From Candidatus Melainabacteria bacterium (GTDB lineage Bacteria; Cyanobacteriota; Vampirovibrionia; Obscuribacterales; Obscuribacteraceae), in contig CP064963.1 of assembly GCA_016699165.1 (NCBI GenBank), positions 3,162,001 to 3,226,000 of the forward strand: DNA of 64,000 nt, in the 5' to 3' direction. Positions 8,625-16,740 of this stretch are shown piece by piece. Under the pieces are notes generated by a model that made no database searches, was not told the origin of the DNA, and saw only the letters and a program-made list of their open reading frames with translations. The stretch's first letter is position 1. Every line of letters starts with the position of its first letter. The position numbers and the translations under genes were made by a program.

Positions 8625-10553
8625 ATGAAAAGAATCAGACAAACTCCAGTAATAGTCATGGCGACGGCTCTGAGCCTAATGTCCGCAAACGCTTTCGCAC
8701 AAAGCAAAAGCGACTTTGACGCGGGTGTTGCGCATTATAAGAACCGAAATTACGCAGCCGCAGTCAAATCGTTCGAGAGCGCATTGCAGAAAGGCGATGA
8801 TAAACCCGAGGTCTACACTTATCTTGGGCATTCTTATTATTCTTTAGGCGATCGAAGTCGGGCATTGAAGCGCTATCAGGAGATGGCTAACAAATTTAAG
8901 GGTCAACCTGCCGAACAAAGTGCACTGTCATTTATAAAACGTCTGGACCCGAACGGGCGGGTGACTCAAGCGCGAAGTTCGAGTGTCTTACAGCGCATCG
9001 AGGTTATTGCTCCCACAGTTCAGGGACATCCTTCTGTGGAGAGTACGACTGTGTCTGCAGTAAGAAGTGCATTGTTGAATCTTCCTGCTTATATTCTGAA
9101 AATTTTGGACAATAACGGGACCACAGTTTACATTGGCACAAATTCCACCGACAAATTTCCTGAAGATTGGCGAGTTTCTAAGCCTGGTCAAGAAACAATC
9201 ACTCTATCGCAAGAGCCAGGACGCACCATTGGTAGTGACATATACATTTGGGAAAGACCTACAGAACCGGGGTCTAAAGAATTAAGCGATAAGTTCCCCA
9301 ATTATTATTTTGAACATGCAGTCCTGTCTGAAGTAGGACATGTGGTCTCAAAGGCGTTGAACGATATTCCAAGCGATCCTGGCTTCAAGGAAAAATACGA
9401 TCTCGAGGTGGGTCTGCTTTCTTCAACTGATAAAAAGCGATACGATGTTTTTATACAGAAAGACAACAAAGGTATCGAAGAGTTAGCCGCATATTGTGTC
9501 GCCAGCGTCTTGAGAAGCAGTCCCCAACAATCGGCTCACTTTTCAAAATGCCAGGATTGGGTGAAACAGCGAATGGAAGCTGCTCGCACTGGTAGAGCCA
9601 GTTTACTTGTTTCGCTTGGTCCTAAAGCTAAAAAAGCTGCTTCTGCTAAAGATGCCAAAACCGAAGATAAAACTCAAGGCACCAAGACAGCAACCACCAC
9701 AGCAACCACTACAGCCAACACGTCTTTAACCTCTTCTGAAGCCAAGGTTGAGCGAATCAAAAAAGAAAAACCTGACACTATTCCAGAGCAAGATCACGTT
9801 CCATATTGGATTGACGTACACACCAGAATGAGGGTGAAAGGCTGGATTAACGGGCGTGCTACGACGATGATGCTCGACACTGGTGCATACAAAGTGGTGA
9901 TTGGTTGGGAGATTTTGCAACGGCTGGGAATCAAGCCGCCTGAAGGAAAAGCTACCGACAGGTCTAGTGGTGCTGGTGGAAGTTTTGAACATTGGGAAAT
10001 GCCGCTTGAGATTCAAATTGGAAAAATTAGACGGACAGTCAACGCTTCAATCGTAAAAAACGAACCTGAAATCCTGGTTGGGCAGCCATTTTTGGAGGGC
10101 ATGTCTTATCGAATCGATACTCGAGGAAGTTATATCCACTTCGTTAAAAAAGGTGGAAGTTCAAGGCACGTAGGCACTTTCGATTCGATTGAAGTTCCTT
10201 ACCGAATGGTAAATGGAAACATGATGGTGCAAGCCAAAATCAATAACACCCCGCTTGAAATGAATTTTGATACTGGGGCTCCATCAACAGTTCTTTCTAC
10301 CCAAGATGCTTTTCGGTTGGGGCTGATGTTTCGTGAGCCAGACGATGTTGAAGCGATTGGCGGCATTGGCGGAGGAGCTCAAGAGGCTTACGTTTACCAG
10401 GTTTCCGAAATTCAGCTTGAGACTAAGAAAAAATCGGATGTTCGAGTTCATGTCATGAACATTGGGCACTCAGTGCTAGGTCAGGATTTCTTCGGGACCT
10501 CGCAATTTGTTGTAGACAGCGAGAAACGAGTTATTCGCTTTACGCGCAAGTAG
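8625..10553 (+). CDS. Exported TPR protein with degenerate zincin domain and two retropepsin-like domains
   Basis: A 642-residue exported protein in three parts. A signal peptide ends near AFAQ. TPR-like repeats span about 27-108. A domain at about 120-325 aligns by eye with the zincin domains of the proteins encoded at 47518-48594 and 50291-51313, but the motif reads SEVGH at 235-239, so the first zinc-binding His is Ser and catalysis is unlikely. A Thr/Ala-rich linker (about 335-370) leads to two retropepsin-like domains, each with DTGA (418-421 and 549-552) and a later LVGQPFL or VLGQDFF. Retropepsins act as dimers, so the two copies could pair within one chain as in pepsin. The substrate is unknown. 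Confidence 0.8.
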   Translation: MKRIRQTPVIVMATALSLMSANAFAQSKSDFDAGVAHYKNRNYAAAVKSFESALQKGDDKPEVYTYLGHSYYSLGDRSRALKRYQEMANKFKGQPAEQSALSFIKRLDPNGRVTQARSSSVLQRIEVIAPTVQGHPSVESTTVSAVRSALLNLPAYILKILDNNGTTVYIGTNSTDKFPEDWRVSKPGQETITLSQEPGRTIGSDIYIWERPTEPGSKELSDKFPNYYFEHAVLSEVGHVVSKALNDIPSDPGFKEKYDLEVGLLSSTDKKRYDVFIQKDNKGIEELAAYCVASVLRSSPQQSAHFSKCQDWVKQRMEAARTGRASLLVSLGPKAKKAASAKDAKTEDKTQGTKTATTTATTTANTSLTSSEAKVERIKKEKPDTIPEQDHVPYWIDVHTRMRVKGWINGRATTMMLDTGAYKVVIGWEILQRLGIKPPEGKATDRSSGAGGSFEHWEMPLEIQIGKIRRTVNASIVKNEPEILVGQPFLEGMSYRIDTRGSYIHFVKKGGSSRHVGTFDSIEVPYRMVNGNMMVQAKINNTPLEMNFDTGAPSTVLSTQDAFRLGLMFREPDDVEAIGGIGGGAQEAYVYQVSEIQLETKKKSDVRVHVMNIGHSVLGQDFFGTSQFVVDSEKRVIRFTRK

Positions 10554-10619
10554 CATTAATGTTGCAAACTTGGCGCTCGTGTATCATTCTCCAACTCGAA
10601 AAAACCGGAGGTGGATGTC

Positions 10620-11732
10620 ATGCCGCTAAATAATTTTGTATCCCTTGGAAAATCAGGTCTGCGTGTAAGCCCGCTGTGTCTAGGCACAATGACTTTCGGT
10701 ATGGATTGGGGATGGGGATCGACTCCTGAAGAGTCGCACAAAATCTTGCAAGCCTTCATCGACAAAGGCGGCAATTTTATCGATACCGCCAATTTTTATA
10801 CCAAGGGTCATTCCGAAACGATAATTGGCGACTTCGTTACCAAAAAGGGTTTCCGTCGCGATCAATTAGTTATTGCCACCAAATTTTTCGGCTCGTTGTA
10901 TCAAGGTGATCCGCACGGCGGCGGTGCTAGTCGCAAAGCGATGTACAGCCAACTTGATGCTTCACTCAAACGTTTGCAAACAGATTACATTGATCTGTAC
11001 TGGATGCACTGCTGGGACAAGAACACCCCAATCGAAGAGACCATGAGCACTCTAGACGATCTAGTGCGGTCGGGCAAAGTGAGATACGTTGGTTTTTCCG
11101 ATACGCCTGCATGGAAAGCAACACAAGCTCAAATGCTTGCCGAACATCACGGATGGGCTAAAGTAGTGGCTCTTCAAATAGAATATTCTTTATTAGAAAG
11201 AACAGTCGAAGGCGATTTGATGCCAATGGCACTGGAAATGGGAATGGGCGTGACGCCGTGGTCGCCTCTCAAATTTGGCGTGTTGACTGGCAAATTTACT
11301 CGCGAAAACAAAGGCAAAGTTGAGCCGGGCCGTGGCGATTGGGTCAAAGAGAACTTGACCGACAAAGCCTATGACGTAGTCGACGAGTTAGTTGCCGTTT
11401 CCAAAGAATTGAACACGACACCACCAAAGGTGGCACTCGCCTGGTTGCTTACAAAACCAGGGGTGGTATCACCAATAATCGGTGCTCGAACAATGGAGCA
11501 GTTAGAAGACAACTGCGGAGCCACTGAAATCAAACTTTCAGGAGAGCAAATCAAACGTCTAGATGCAGTGTCAGAGCCCAAATTAAACTTCCCAGCAGAC
11601 TTCATTAAGCGTGCGGGCACATTTGGTTCGGGCGGAACCACAATCAACGGCGAAAGCTCAGATGTGAATCCATTGGCGCCAAAGTCTGATGCTGAGCGCT
11701 TTACCGGCAAATCAACTGCTTCAGTTCGATGA
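10620..11732 (+). CDS. Aldo/keto reductase
   Basis: A 370-residue NADPH-dependent oxidoreductase of the AKR family with a TIM barrel. LGTMTFG near the N-terminus, FIDTANFYTKGHSE (catalytic Asp and Tyr), DYIDLYWMH (catalytic His) and the C-terminal cofactor loop PIIGARTMEQLEDN are all present. The ATG at 10620 is preferred over GTG at 10611 because GGAGGTGG (10608-10615) lies just upstream of it. The C-terminal 40 residues are a Gly/Ser-rich extension. Its end overlaps the convergent DJ-1-like gene by 12 bases. Confidence 0.9.
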   Translation: MPLNNFVSLGKSGLRVSPLCLGTMTFGMDWGWGSTPEESHKILQAFIDKGGNFIDTANFYTKGHSETIIGDFVTKKGFRRDQLVIATKFFGSLYQGDPHGGGASRKAMYSQLDASLKRLQTDYIDLYWMHCWDKNTPIEETMSTLDDLVRSGKVRYVGFSDTPAWKATQAQMLAEHHGWAKVVALQIEYSLLERTVEGDLMPMALEMGMGVTPWSPLKFGVLTGKFTRENKGKVEPGRGDWVKENLTDKAYDVVDELVAVSKELNTTPPKVALAWLLTKPGVVSPIIGARTMEQLEDNCGATEIKLSGEQIKRLDAVSEPKLNFPADFIKRAGTFGSGGTTINGESSDVNPLAPKSDAERFTGKSTASVR

Positions 11733-12485
11733 GGCTAGTTGTTTAACCACTTCTTTGCCCATGCCTTCAGCTGATTTGGGATTCTGACCTGTAATTAGAT
11801 TTCCATCTATGGTGACATGCGATTGCCATAAAGGTGACTTTTCGAATTTGCCACCATGTTCTGTCATTTTTGATTCGAGCATGAAGGGCATGTATTTGGT
11901 CTTATTGACCGCGTCTTCTTCGGCGTTGGTGAAACCTGTTACTTTCTTTCCTTTGAGCAAATAACTGCCGTCTTTGAGTTTGACATTTACAAGTCCAGCT
12001 GGACCGTGACAAACTGCGGCAACGACGCCTTTCTTCTCGTAGATTTTTTGAACGAGCTTTTGGCTGTCTTTGTTATCGGCTAAATCAAACATTGGGCCGT
12101 GACCGCCTGGAAAAACAATTGCTTTGTAGTCTTCTGCTTTTACTTTGGAAAGTGCAAGCGTGTTGTTGATTTGTTTCATTGCATCTTTGTCTGCGAGAAA
12201 TCTTTTGTTGGCACCGTCTTCTGGTTTTTTGCTTTCTTCATCGAGCGGCGCTGTACCGCCCTTTGGAGAGGCAATATCTATTTTGTATCCGGCGTCTTTG
12301 ATCGCATAGTAGGGGCTGGATAGTTCTTCTAAGTACCAACCAGTTTTCTTTCCGGAGTCGCCGAGCTTGTCGTGACTGGTAAGAACGAAAAGCACGCGAC
12401 CTTTGTCTTCAGCTCGAACGCTCGATGTGGTGATGGCTGCAGTAAGAGCAAGAGTCAGTCCAACTAGAATCGATTTTTTAAGCAT
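11721..12485 (-). CDS. Exported DJ-1/PfpI family protein, Hsp31-like
   Basis: A 254-residue protein with a signal peptide (MLKKSILVGLTLALTAA, cleavage near VRAED) before a class I glutamine amidotransferase-like fold. The nucleophile elbow is AAVCHGPAG; FPGGHGPMFDL gives the upstream loop. Hsp31-type relatives act as glyoxalases or chaperones, but export to the periplasm is less common. The ATG at 12485 has GGGAG nine bases upstream; an ATG at 12512 would add an unlikely basic head before the signal peptide. It is the last gene of a five-gene operon starting at 15717. Confidence 0.82.
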   Translation of the reverse strand: MLKKSILVGLTLALTAAITTSSVRAEDKGRVLFVLTSHDKLGDSGKKTGWYLEELSSPYYAIKDAGYKIDIASPKGGTAPLDEESKKPEDGANKRFLADKDAMKQINNTLALSKVKAEDYKAIVFPGGHGPMFDLADNKDSQKLVQKIYEKKGVVAAVCHGPAGLVNVKLKDGSYLLKGKKVTGFTNAEEDAVNKTKYMPFMLESKMTEHGGKFEKSPLWQSHVTIDGNLITGQNPKSAEGMGKEVVKQLASSN

Positions 12486-13203
12486 TATTTTCTCCCTTCG
12501 ATTTGTATGCAATTCCTAACTGCCAAAGAACTAATAACGGAAACAAGATGGCGTTTGTCGCGACAAGTATGGTTCTTAACGGGTTGTCTTGCATGTCACC
12601 GCACAAAAAACCCGCAATAAAAGCAAGACCTGAGGCAATTAGCCCAACGAAAAATACAGCAAGTCCAACATTAAACAACCATTTTGGGTAATGGTTTTTT
12701 GTTGCAATGACACTACAATTAGTGGCAAGGCAGTACATGAAATTCGCAACAGTGCCGCTTTCGAACATGAATAATACTTGAGATGCGATGAACTCTTTAC
12801 GAATTGGACCCTCGCCGTAGTGCGAGACTAGAGCTGTTACATCCAAGATTTGACCTAGTTCAGCATGTGAGTCGAGCAAAACTGCTACTGCTGCTAAATC
12901 AACTGCAGTGATAAGAAGCTTCCGATTGAAACTACTCGTCCCCAGAGCAAGATGGTGGCGCCAGAGGCATACTGTAAAAACGAAAAAGGTAAAGGCGGTG
13001 AAAATCCACACCGACCAACCCAGTTGCCACCACAATGTATTAGTCTTGATGTATTCAATGCGCGAATAGAAATTTGGGTTGGTCAAAAGTCCCGGACCAA
13101 GTACGAATGCCATTATTAACGAGGCCACTGTATGTGAAATTGCAGAGACTACCGACGCGATTCTCAGATTGCGCAGACTTGTACTAATGCTAGTCACGTT
13201 CAA
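12478..13203 (-). CDS. Six-helix membrane protein of unknown function
   Basis: A 241-residue integral membrane protein with about six hydrophobic segments. A conserved-looking polar stretch lies in the centre (DSHAELGQILDV, then HYGEGPIRKEF). I do not recognise the family. Its 3' end overlaps the start of the DJ-1-like gene by eight bases and its 5' end overlaps the dehydrogenase gene by 14, so it is translated as part of the same operon. Confidence 0.65.
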   Translation of the reverse strand: MNVTSISTSLRNLRIASVVSAISHTVASLIMAFVLGPGLLTNPNFYSRIEYIKTNTLWWQLGWSVWIFTAFTFFVFTVCLWRHHLALGTSSFNRKLLITAVDLAAVAVLLDSHAELGQILDVTALVSHYGEGPIRKEFIASQVLFMFESGTVANFMYCLATNCSVIATKNHYPKWLFNVGLAVFFVGLIASGLAFIAGFLCGDMQDNPLRTILVATNAILFPLLVLWQLGIAYKSKGENNA

Positions 13204-14296
13204 TTACCAGTCTGTAATTACGCTTCGCACATTCAGCTTCCAGTTCTTCGCGTTCAATCCAGGTGTCGAAGGGAACTAGTCCTTTCACTTCGCCAACCCC
13301 GTCTAATATTCGTTTGCACATAATGCTTGCGGGCATGACAGGAATTTGTTGTCCCTGATGTTCGGCGACAACGCTTAATCGAATTGTTTTTTGTTTGTCA
13401 CCAGATAGTCCTTGAACCTCGACTCCAAGCGCGCCCCAGTCGTGACCAAGAAAACCAAATGCACTCATTGCCATTTGCAGCATCCCAGACATATCGCGGA
13501 GGTTTTTAATCGATCCAGAATTGGTTAGCGAAGCAAGCAACGACATGCCCGAATTGAATAGACCGATCTCGGCTCCAGCTCTGAATTGAACAGTGTCCGC
13601 GCTAAAGTGTGTTGGAAATAGTTCGTGATCGGCGACGTCGACTAAATATCCGGTTTTATTTCCAATTGGAGTCGGAAACTTGAAGTCTTGCGGTTGGCTC
13701 CAACCTTTGACGTTAGTCCAGCTGCCGTTCTGCATCACTGTAAAATCTTTGCCGATGGAACTAATTAGCGAAGTCACAGTCGAAAATCCGCGTGGTGCTT
13801 TGTTGCCTGGAGCAATTTGTATCTGAATCGAATTTATTTTATCGAGTTCTTTTCGCGCGATATTTACAAGCGCTCCAGATAACGCAGGCACTGATGACCA
13901 GCCGGTACACACAGACGACGATGGCTTCAACTGTTCGAATAATTTGCGCACACGCATAACATATTCGCGGTCGTCGGCAAGGTCAATGTATGGAATTGAT
14001 TTATCCATACATGCATTTGCCAAAGTAATTGGAATATCTTGAAATGGACCTGCCGCGCAGATTACGATGTCGTTGCCTTTGATTCCTTCATTGCAATGAA
14101 TGGTGTTATTGAGGTCGATTACTTTATTGAAAAATCGTGAGTTGTACGCACTAAGTTCGGTGCGCATCTCTTGCAATTTTCCTGCGGATCTGCCTGCGGC
14201 CACAATATGGAAATCTGTGTACTGCAATAGATCTTGCACTAAGATTCTACCGAAATATCCGGTGCCACCAATTACAAGTACTCGCTTTGCTGTCAT
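13190..14296 (-). CDS. Saccharopine dehydrogenase-like NAD(P)-binding oxidoreductase
   Basis: A 368-residue protein whose N-terminal Rossmann fold reads VLVIGGTGYFGRILVQDL. The following INAAGPFQ-type region reads ICAAGPFQDIPITLANACMD, as in the saccharopine dehydrogenase NADP-binding family. The second half is the substrate domain, poorly defined in this family, so the substrate is unknown. It overlaps the acetyltransferase gene upstream by four bases (ATGA) and the membrane protein gene downstream by 14. Confidence 0.8.
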   Translation of the reverse strand: MTAKRVLVIGGTGYFGRILVQDLLQYTDFHIVAAGRSAGKLQEMRTELSAYNSRFFNKVIDLNNTIHCNEGIKGNDIVICAAGPFQDIPITLANACMDKSIPYIDLADDREYVMRVRKLFEQLKPSSSVCTGWSSVPALSGALVNIARKELDKINSIQIQIAPGNKAPRGFSTVTSLISSIGKDFTVMQNGSWTNVKGWSQPQDFKFPTPIGNKTGYLVDVADHELFPTHFSADTVQFRAGAEIGLFNSGMSLLASLTNSGSIKNLRDMSGMLQMAMSAFGFLGHDWGALGVEVQGLSGDKQKTIRLSVVAEHQGQQIPVMPASIMCKRILDGVGEVKGLVPFDTWIEREELEAECAKRNYRLVIERD

Positions 14297-14838
14297 TTCT
14301 TTAACGCCACTGCCATAATCACATAGTTCTTTTCTTTGAAATCAAACTCATCCACGACGTTCAAGCCAAGCTTCTCATGCGCTTTTATAGACCGCGGATT
14401 TTCCTTAGATACGAATACAACAGCGGCATCGTATTGTCCGAAAAGTTCTTTATACAGAGCTTCATAAAGTTTCTCGAGCACCCCTTGCCCGCGCAGAGAT
14501 TGGTCAATACACACGGGTCCAGTGATAAGAACCTGTTGATTCGAAAGACTTTTCGCACCCAGATCAATACTGCTAAATCGTTCGATCATTGCAGCGGGCA
14601 ATGGAAATGGCAAATTGAACATCGGGGTAGACGAGCACAAAAACGCCTTCACTGAATCACCGTCGAGCCCAGCTATGACGCAGCCGTCGTTATCCATAGA
14701 CTGAAATTGCTGCGCTGAAAATGCCGCAGAAAGAAATCCGTCTTTCTTTTGATCGTCAGTGATATTGCTTGCAAGATTCAAGTCTTGCAGTTTTACGATG
14801 CCATCAAAGTCGGTGCCGGAGGCACGACGAAAAAGCAT
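14293..14838 (-). CDS. GNAT-family N-acetyltransferase
   Basis: A 181-residue acetyl-CoA-dependent transferase. Motif A is seen as VCIDQSLRGQGVLEKLYEAL, with the R-x-x-G-x-G/A pyrophosphate loop. Motif B follows as VFVSKENPRSIKAHEKLGL, which is typical. The acceptor is unknown. The start codon directly abuts the stop of the universal stress protein gene with no gap. Confidence 0.82.
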   Translation of the reverse strand: MLFRRASGTDFDGIVKLQDLNLASNITDDQKKDGFLSAAFSAQQFQSMDNDGCVIAGLDGDSVKAFLCSSTPMFNLPFPLPAAMIERFSSIDLGAKSLSNQQVLITGPVCIDQSLRGQGVLEKLYEALYKELFGQYDAAVVFVSKENPRSIKAHEKLGLNVVDEFDFKEKNYVIMAVALKK

Positions 14839-15717
14839 CTACTTGCCCGACTTGCCAATGATTACAGATACAGGAGCGTGAGTTGCCATTCTGTCTGTCA
14901 CACTACCCAAGATAATGTGCTCAAGAGCTGTGTGACCCTTGGCTCCCATTACAATTAACTCAGCATTGTTTTTCTTGGTGAATTCTATGATTCTGTCAGC
15001 CGGTTCGCCTGTGACCAATTCTGTTTTGACGTTGCTTATTCCCAAGTCTTTCATTTGCTTCAGTGCGTCGGCAATGACGACTTCACCTTGCATGAGCAAG
15101 TTCTTTTCTAGAGCGAAATTTACTTCGGGAACAATAGCCATCATCTGCGGTATCGTCACCACATGCAGTACCGACACTTGTACGTTACGCTCTTTCAATT
15201 TGAGCGTGGTTGCCACTTTTTTCATTGTGGCTACAGCGTCTTTGGAGCCATCAAAGGCGAACACTACATGTTTGACGTCGTTCTTGCCAGGTCGCAATAT
15301 AAGTGTTGTTCCTGGATTTAGTTTGGCTACTTTGCGCGAGGTTGAGCCGACAAAGAATTCTTCCACTTTGCCATGCTTTAATGGCAAGACACAAGTGAAG
15401 TCTGCATCAATCTCCTTGGACTTATCGGCTATCGATTGAGCCGGATTGCCAGAAATAAATTTGATTGTGACTTTGGCGCCTTTTGCTTCCAAAGCTTTTT
15501 GCAGTGGTTCTAGCTTCTCATGCGCTTTCTTCTCAATTTGATGGCCCCAGTCGTCAGCAAAATCGCCCATAGAATTGATAACGTTTTCGTATGCTGGCGT
15601 AATGTTCTTGACGAACAAAAGGGTGACATCAGCCTGTTCAAGCGGCAAAGTCGCTGCCAGAGCTTCAACGAAATCGGGCGGCAAGTGCATTACATCAACT
15701 GAGAGCAAGAGTTTCAT
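14839..15717 (-). CDS. Tandem universal stress protein
   Basis: A 292-residue protein of two UspA domains. The second (about 150-290) has an intact ATP-binding pattern GAKGHTALEHIILGSV near the end. The first has only a degenerate form (PLKHGKVEEFFVGSTS). It is the first gene of a tight operon with the acetyltransferase, dehydrogenase, membrane protein and DJ-1-like genes. This grouping suggests a stress or detoxification unit, which is inference. AGGA lies upstream of the ATG. Confidence 0.88.
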   Translation of the reverse strand: MKLLLSVDVMHLPPDFVEALAATLPLEQADVTLLFVKNITPAYENVINSMGDFADDWGHQIEKKAHEKLEPLQKALEAKGAKVTIKFISGNPAQSIADKSKEIDADFTCVLPLKHGKVEEFFVGSTSRKVAKLNPGTTLILRPGKNDVKHVVFAFDGSKDAVATMKKVATTLKLKERNVQVSVLHVVTIPQMMAIVPEVNFALEKNLLMQGEVVIADALKQMKDLGISNVKTELVTGEPADRIIEFTKKNNAELIVMGAKGHTALEHIILGSVTDRMATHAPVSVIIGKSGK

Positions 15718-15814
15718 GGTCCTAACCTTTAGCTTGTGCTTTGTGGGGAAGCTTTGGGTTATTTTCTCACCTTGGAAATCTCAATTCCTTAGATTTAATC
15801 CGATGATAGCTTGA

Positions 15815-16399
15815 CTACTCTTTGTTTTCTTCGTCTTTAGGTTTGTTTTTACGCTTGGGTTTGCCCTTTTCGTCGCGCTTCTTATCTTTATTTTTCTTTC
15901 TTTGCTTTTCTTGGCTTTGTTCCAGTTCGATTACCTTTTCGATTTCTTCATCGATAGTTTCGTACGGGAATCCACTGCTGTTTTTGCTGGCATCTCCATT
16001 TTGATCGCGATCCGATAAGCCGGCCTTGCGTCGCTTCAATTCTTCTTCGATTTCTTTAGGGTCGATGCCGTTTACCTTCATCGGACCTTTGCAGAGTTCT
16101 TTCCATGGCGCACCTGCCATAGCCTGGCGCATGACGACCTCAAATACTTGTTGCCTGACCGAAGTGCCATAGACGCCGGACGGCAACTGTTCAGGCACTT
16201 TGACGCGCGGAATGGCGACGTCTGAGGCGCCGCAGAATCGACAAAGCTTCGCTTGAATTTTTATGCGCTCATCACAGGCTATGCAATTTCGATAATGGTC
16301 GTTTGAAAGACCATGGTTGCAAAAACGACACGCTTTCGCATTTTTCTTAATTAGCTCGGCGCAGTTGGGGCACTCAATTGAGTCAGCAAGATAATCCAT
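15815..16399 (-). CDS. Double zinc ribbon protein with charged tail
   Basis: A 194-residue cytoplasmic protein. Two CxxC-x10-CxxC ribbons are seen at C10/C13/C24/C27 and C39/C42/C53/C56. The centre (about 65-125) is not recognised. The last 50 residues are nearly all Lys, Glu, Arg and Asp and are probably disordered. Double zinc ribbons often serve as adaptors in nucleic acid or protein binding; no partner is evident here. No ribosome site precedes the ATG, but TATAAA lies exactly six bases upstream. Confidence 0.72.
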   Translation of the reverse strand: MDYLADSIECPNCAELIKKNAKACRFCNHGLSNDHYRNCIACDERIKIQAKLCRFCGASDVAIPRVKVPEQLPSGVYGTSVRQQVFEVVMRQAMAGAPWKELCKGPMKVNGIDPKEIEEELKRRKAGLSDRDQNGDASKNSSGFPYETIDEEIEKVIELEQSQEKQRKKNKDKKRDEKGKPKRKNKPKDEENKE

Positions 16400-16405
16400 G
16401 AGGTG

Positions 16406-16411
16406 TTTATA
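16406..16411 (-). promoter_or_regulatory. -10 box TATAAA six bases before the zinc ribbon gene
   Basis: The minus strand reads TATAAA, CACCTC, ATG. The spacing fits a leaderless transcript. The rest of 16412-16740 holds only the two palindromic elements listed next. Confidence 0.4.
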
Positions 16412-16481
16412 CCCAGCAAAATAACTGGAAAACAGTGGCTAAAATCTCACAACAATTTGCCCGTGTGTTTTTATTACTTTC

Positions 16482-16516
16482 GCGGAGCGCTTAGCGCTTA
16501 GCGCTAGGCGCTCCGC
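16482..16516. repeat. 35-base near-perfect inverted repeat of GCGC-rich heptamers
   Basis: The arms GCGGAGCGC and GCGCTCCGC flank repeats of TTAGCGC/TAGGCGC, so the whole element is a near-perfect palindrome with one mismatched pair besides the centre. No T-run follows on either strand, so a simple intrinsic terminator is unlikely. It lies 34 bases from the larger palindrome at 16551. Confidence 0.6.
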
Positions 16517-16550
16517 ATAAAGTGTTGCTTATAATCTAGAACTGCTGTTT

Positions 16551-16625
16551 AGTGATCCAGGCCGGACTCCGGAGTCCGGCCTGGATCACTAAATTAAAAG
16601 AGGCACCCTAAATGCTGTTAGATTT
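16551..16625 (+). repeat. Palindromic dispersed repeat, copy 2, with perfect 40-base palindrome
   Basis: Bases 16551-16590 form a perfect palindrome with 20-base arms (AGTGATCCAGGCCGGACTCC and its reverse complement). The tail CACTAAATTAAAAGAGGC, then AAATGCTGTTAGAT, matches the tail of copy 1 at 681-717 with few differences, while the hairpin arms have diverged but kept the GGCCGG core. Compensated change in arms and a conserved tail are what a REP-like element would show. Confidence 0.7.
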
Positions 16626-16740
16626 TTGACTCAATTAAAAATCGCAGATTATAAAAATCCATCAAACTTGGATTCAATCATCTAGTGGCGCCGTATTTGG
16701 TGCCAAAGACCAACGACCAAATTAATTAGTCGGAACGACT

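Noticed and set aside
16686..16705. TGGCGCC-GTATTT-GGTGCCA hairpin after the phosphofructokinase gene
   Set aside because: It has wobble or mismatched pairs and no T-run on either strand, so I do not call a terminator.
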